A DNA stretch of 16,044 bases from an uncultured Collinsella sp. (GTDB lineage Bacteria > Actinomycetota > Coriobacteriia > Coriobacteriales > Coriobacteriaceae), in the NCBI GenBank assembly GCA_900543605.1, contig UQSK01000042.1:1-16044 (forward strand). Reading direction: 5' to 3'. The notes under the pieces are model-generated. The model was not told where the DNA came from and ran no database searches. It worked only from the letters and a program-made list of their open reading frames with translations. A program made the translations under genes and the position numbers. Of this stretch, positions 14,254 to 16,044 are shown one piece after another; positions within the stretch are counted from its first letter, which is position 1, and each line of letters opens with the position of its first letter.

Positions 14254-15411
14254 CTAATTTCCGATTTCTAACCAGTTGCACAAAACATTTGCTCGCAGTT
14301 GCGTCTCGGCGGACTTCATTGCTTCAGTTTTGGCTTTATAGCGAATCCCTAAACGGTCGCAGACGCTCCTGACTATGGTGTCTAGCTGCTTTGAATCGTT
14401 GAGCATATCGTGAGTCACCAGGAATACATCGAATCCTATGCTCTGCAACGCAGTCATGCGCTCGGCATCGTGGTCAAGTACCGCGCCAGATCCATGGATG
14501 GCTTCACCTTGGATCTCGATAATTACCGCCTTCATCAGGATTGGATCTACGATCACGATATCGCCGTAGCAAACCTTTTGCCCTGCTATGCTTTGGGCTG
14601 CCATGGATAGAGGGGCTAAATCGTTGAGGTACACGTATCTGAATCCTGCACCACCTAGACGTCGAGAACGGCTTAGAAGCAGGACCCCTGCAACCTCGAG
14701 CGGAGACGCGGCAATGCCGATAACCTGCTGAGCGGCATCATAGAACTGCTTTCCCCACATTTGACTTTTGACCTTGTCGGCGAATTGATGCAAGTCGCTT
14801 AATTCGATGAGTGGCTTTCTCATCCAGAGAGAAGTTCCTTTAAGCTTCGTAACCTTTCTACTATCCTCGTGCCGGTCCGTTTGCCCTTCGTTTTCCGAGG
14901 CCTTTACGGTTACACGGGCATAAACCCGTTTCCAAGGTGCCTCGTCTTCGCCTTCATCAAGTTCGAATAGATCTTGCGTACTGCTCTGGTGAATCTCTGT
15001 TGCCGCCATTTTTAATTGCATTTCGGCGGCGGGAGTCGGCTCGAAAACAGAAAACCAACCGCAAAGTTCGTACATAGCTAGTACGAGATCTATTTGGGAC
15101 ACAAAGCGTGTCATAGTAAATAACGTGTTAAGCGGGTTGGTGACACTAAAGCCTAAATGAGTGTCGATTGTTGTGCCGGCATCCGATGCCCCTTCCCAGC
15201 GAATAGTGGAGCGCAATCCCGAGTGGTGATTACAACAACCTGGTGAAGCAGCTGCGGTAATCGGGGTCTTGAGGACGTCGGTTACGAAGGGTGATCGGGA
15301 CAGGGCGCGCCAGCCGTCTTCGCAATTGGGCAGGCGCGGGTAGAGGTCGCGGACTTGCGGTGGGCAGCGCCAGTAGCGGAATGCGGTGTTTGCGCAGATG
15401 ATCTCGTCCAT
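14254..15411 (-). CDS. Orphan protein with PD-(D/E)XK (DUF559/Vsr-like) C-terminal domain
   Basis: This is a 385-residue protein without a recognised name. The start ATG at 15411 has a strong GGGGAGG site 5 nt upstream; the frame extends 35 codons further but without a ribosome site. Near the N-terminus is a short SxLxYWRxPPQVRDLYP-like block (NTAFRYWRCPPQVRDLYP, 8-25). The C-terminal part resembles DUF559/Vsr-type nucleases: GDIVIVDP (Asp284, Asp289), then IIEIQGEAIHG (Glu299, His306), then DAERMTALQSIGFDVFLVT (Asp315, Arg318, Gly326), matching ExxG-x2-H...DxxR...L...G. Gln301 replaces the usual catalytic Lys or Asp, so activity is uncertain. From memory, similar proteins of 350-400 residues recur in Coriobacteriia, which I cannot verify here. 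Its G+C is visibly lower than that of the main run, and it stands alone, which suggests transfer. Confidence 0.75.
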   Translation of the reverse strand: MDEIICANTAFRYWRCPPQVRDLYPRLPNCEDGWRALSRSPFVTDVLKTPITAAASPGCCNHHSGLRSTIRWEGASDAGTTIDTHLGFSVTNPLNTLFTMTRFVSQIDLVLAMYELCGWFSVFEPTPAAEMQLKMAATEIHQSSTQDLFELDEGEDEAPWKRVYARVTVKASENEGQTDRHEDSRKVTKLKGTSLWMRKPLIELSDLHQFADKVKSQMWGKQFYDAAQQVIGIAASPLEVAGVLLLSRSRRLGGAGFRYVYLNDLAPLSMAAQSIAGQKVCYGDIVIVDPILMKAVIIEIQGEAIHGSGAVLDHDAERMTALQSIGFDVFLVTHDMLNDSKQLDTIVRSVCDRLGIRYKAKTEAMKSAETQLRANVLCNWLEIGN

Positions 15412-15459
15412 ATGGGCCTCCCCTAGTGTCGGGCGTGAGCTATGCGGCTTGCGAGTCCG

Positions 15460-15487
15460 ATTATCTAGGAGCGCATCATGCGGGTAA
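15460..15487 (-). promoter_or_regulatory. Candidate promoter of the orphan nuclease-like gene
   Basis: On the minus strand TTACCC (15487-15482) and GATAAT (15465-15460) are 16 bp apart, giving a leader of about 40 nt before the ATG at 15411. The -35 match is weak. A short inverted repeat (gcgca-tca-tgcg) lies in the spacer between the boxes. This is the best placed candidate but is based on box similarity only. Confidence 0.35.
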
Positions 15488-15497
15488 GTACCGGAAG

Positions 15498-15517
15498 CTG
15501 ACCAAATACTGACCAAA
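15498..15517. repeat. Tandem direct repeat CTGACCAAA x2, possible operator
   Basis: The 9-mer CTGACCAAA occurs at 15498-15506 and again at 15509-15517, giving an 11-bp period, about one helical turn. It lies just upstream of the candidate promoter of the orphan gene, where an activator or a repressor could bind. No regulator gene is nearby. Confidence 0.6.
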
Positions 15518-15758
15518 AGCTTGACGGGTTTTGCTAAATAGTTGAAGTGTGCAGTAAAACCGCAGGTGTTTGCTCAGAGCTTGAGGGTCCCTGTCTCCAT
15601 AATTGCTCGCTAATTGAGTGAATAATTCAACGAATGAACGTAATCATTTTGGGGAAAACGTTCGATGACGTCAGCAGGGTGGACATACGTTAAAAGTTGG
15701 ATGTAGCCAACGAGTCGTTGCGAATGGTCACGAATTTAAAATCGAAGGCAAAAAGTTC
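15518..15758. other. AT-rich intergenic region without recognised features
   Basis: About 240 bases lie between the orphan gene's upstream repeat and the tRNA-Val promoter. I see no gene with a ribosome site. Short palindromes (for example TGAATAATTCA at 15619-15629) are of the size expected by chance. The 12-mer aaaaccgcaggt (15556-15567) also occurs inside the inverted-repeat element at 14109-14120. Confidence 0.5.
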
Positions 15759-15788
15759 TTGGAAAACCGGGCGCGGCTATGTTAGTAT
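15759..15788 (+). promoter_or_regulatory. Candidate promoter of tRNA-Val
   Basis: TTGGAA (15759-15764) and TAGTAT (15783-15788) are separated by 18 bp and end 20 nt before the tRNA. TATGTT at 15778-15783 is an alternative -10 but gives a 13-bp spacer. A small leader hairpin GCC-GAAA-GGC lies at 15796-15805. Confidence 0.5.
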
Positions 15789-15808
15789 CTCTTTTGCCGA
15801 AAGGCGAC

Positions 15809-15883
15809 GGGCGATTGGCTCAGGGGTAGAGCATATCCTTCACACGGATGGGGTCACAAGTTCGAATCTTGTATCGCCCACCA
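15809..15883 (+). tRNA. tRNA-Val(CAC)
   Basis: The cloverleaf is complete: acceptor GGGCGAT/ATCGCCC (seven Watson-Crick pairs), D arm GCTC/GAGC, anticodon stem TATCC/GGATG (one U-G pair) with loop TTCACAC (anticodon CAC), T arm ACAAG-TTCGAAT-CTTGT, and discriminator A followed by an encoded CCA. The total is 75 nt including CCA. It is monocistronic, with its own candidate promoter and a strong terminator. Its 3' end is a typical kind of integrase target, but no integrase is seen. Confidence 0.97.
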
Positions 15884-15893
15884 TCTAGAGATC

Positions 15894-15931
15894 AGGTCAG
15901 AGGTTTAGAGCCTTTGACCTTTTTTATTTTT
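15894..15931 (+). terminator. Rho-independent terminator after tRNA-Val
   Basis: A 10-bp stem (AGGTCAGAGG with CCTTTGACCT, one G-U pair) with a 7-nt loop is followed by a run of T from 15920 on (TTTTTTATTTTT). It begins 11 nt after the tRNA's CCA end. Confidence 0.93.
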
Positions 15932-16044
15932 GAAACCAAGAGTGATTCTAAAAATAAATGTGTCCTATCAGAATCGCTATTTTGGCAAGGATCGCGTCGA
16001 AAATGTTGGTGTAAGGGTGACACCCTAGCGCCCGTTTAACGAAA
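15932..16044. other. Non-coding stretch at the window end with small inverted repeats
   Basis: I see no gene. Two inverted repeats are visible: GATTCT/AGAATC around 15942-15976 with a long loop, and AGGGTG-A-CACCCT at 16014-16026, a perfect 6-bp palindrome around a single base. The last bases (cgtttaacgaaa) in reverse read tttcgttaaa, a string also found inside the inverted-repeat element (14126-14137 region). Confidence 0.45.

Noticed and set aside
14109..15567. Shared 12-mer aaaaccgcaggt at 14109-14120 and 15556-15567 as a repeat pair flanking the orphan gene
   Set aside because: A few shared 12-mers are expected by chance in 16 kb, and flanks differ, so it does not support an excisable element.
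13612..15883. CRISPR array, integrase, transposase or prophage genes near the tRNAs
   Set aside because: No regularly spaced repeats and no recombinase motifs were found on either strand.
15697..15888. 63-codon plus-strand frame reaching into tRNA-Val
   Set aside because: It covers most of the tRNA gene and has no family resemblance or ribosome site.

Overview
The window looks like a chromosomal contig end from a GC-rich actinobacterium of the class Coriobacteriia, most likely a Collinsella-like gut organism. This is an inference from protein style, GC-rich codon use, the MEP-pathway gene ispH and the gene order; no 16S rRNA gene is present. The first 38 bases are not biological: bases 5-38 match the Nextera read-2 adapter with one mismatch, so the contig starts at a library artefact.

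Bases 39-13536 form one nearly gapless run of 15 minus-strand genes. In transcription order, right to left, they are: an ABC-F ATPase, a 98-residue membrane protein, an M50 site-2-type protease, scpA, scpB, a RluB-type pseudouridine synthase, cmk, plsC, ispH, a DUF512/PDZ radical-SAM protein, der, plsY, gpsA, rpe, and the N-terminal 109 codons of a cysteine desulfurase. Several neighbours overlap by 8-14 bp or are separated by only 2-11 bp, which points to translational coupling. The set joins ribosome-related functions (ABC-F, Der, RluB), chromosome segregation (ScpAB), phospholipid synthesis (GpsA, PlsY, PlsC), isoprenoid precursor synthesis (IspH), nucleotide metabolism (Cmk) and sulfur mobilisation. 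A tRNA-Ala(GGC) with a good promoter and its own terminator lies just upstream of the run.

Bases 13726-16044 differ in character. First comes an extremely GC-rich non-coding stretch with a 24-bp perfect palindrome and several stem-loops, two of which have GNRA loops only on the minus strand. Next is a perfect 32-bp inverted repeat enclosing 104 bp. Then comes a lower-GC orphan gene of 385 codons whose C-terminal part resembles a DUF559/Vsr-like PD-(D/E)XK nuclease fold. An AT-richer intergenic region follows, with a tandem 9-bp repeat, then a plus-strand tRNA-Val(CAC) with promoter and strong terminator, and about 110 bp of non-coding sequence to the window end.

The most interesting part is 13740-15520, an accessory-looking module between two tRNA genes: a possible structured RNA, a large inverted-repeat element and an orphan nuclease-like protein. 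No CRISPR array, transposase, integrase or phage gene was seen.
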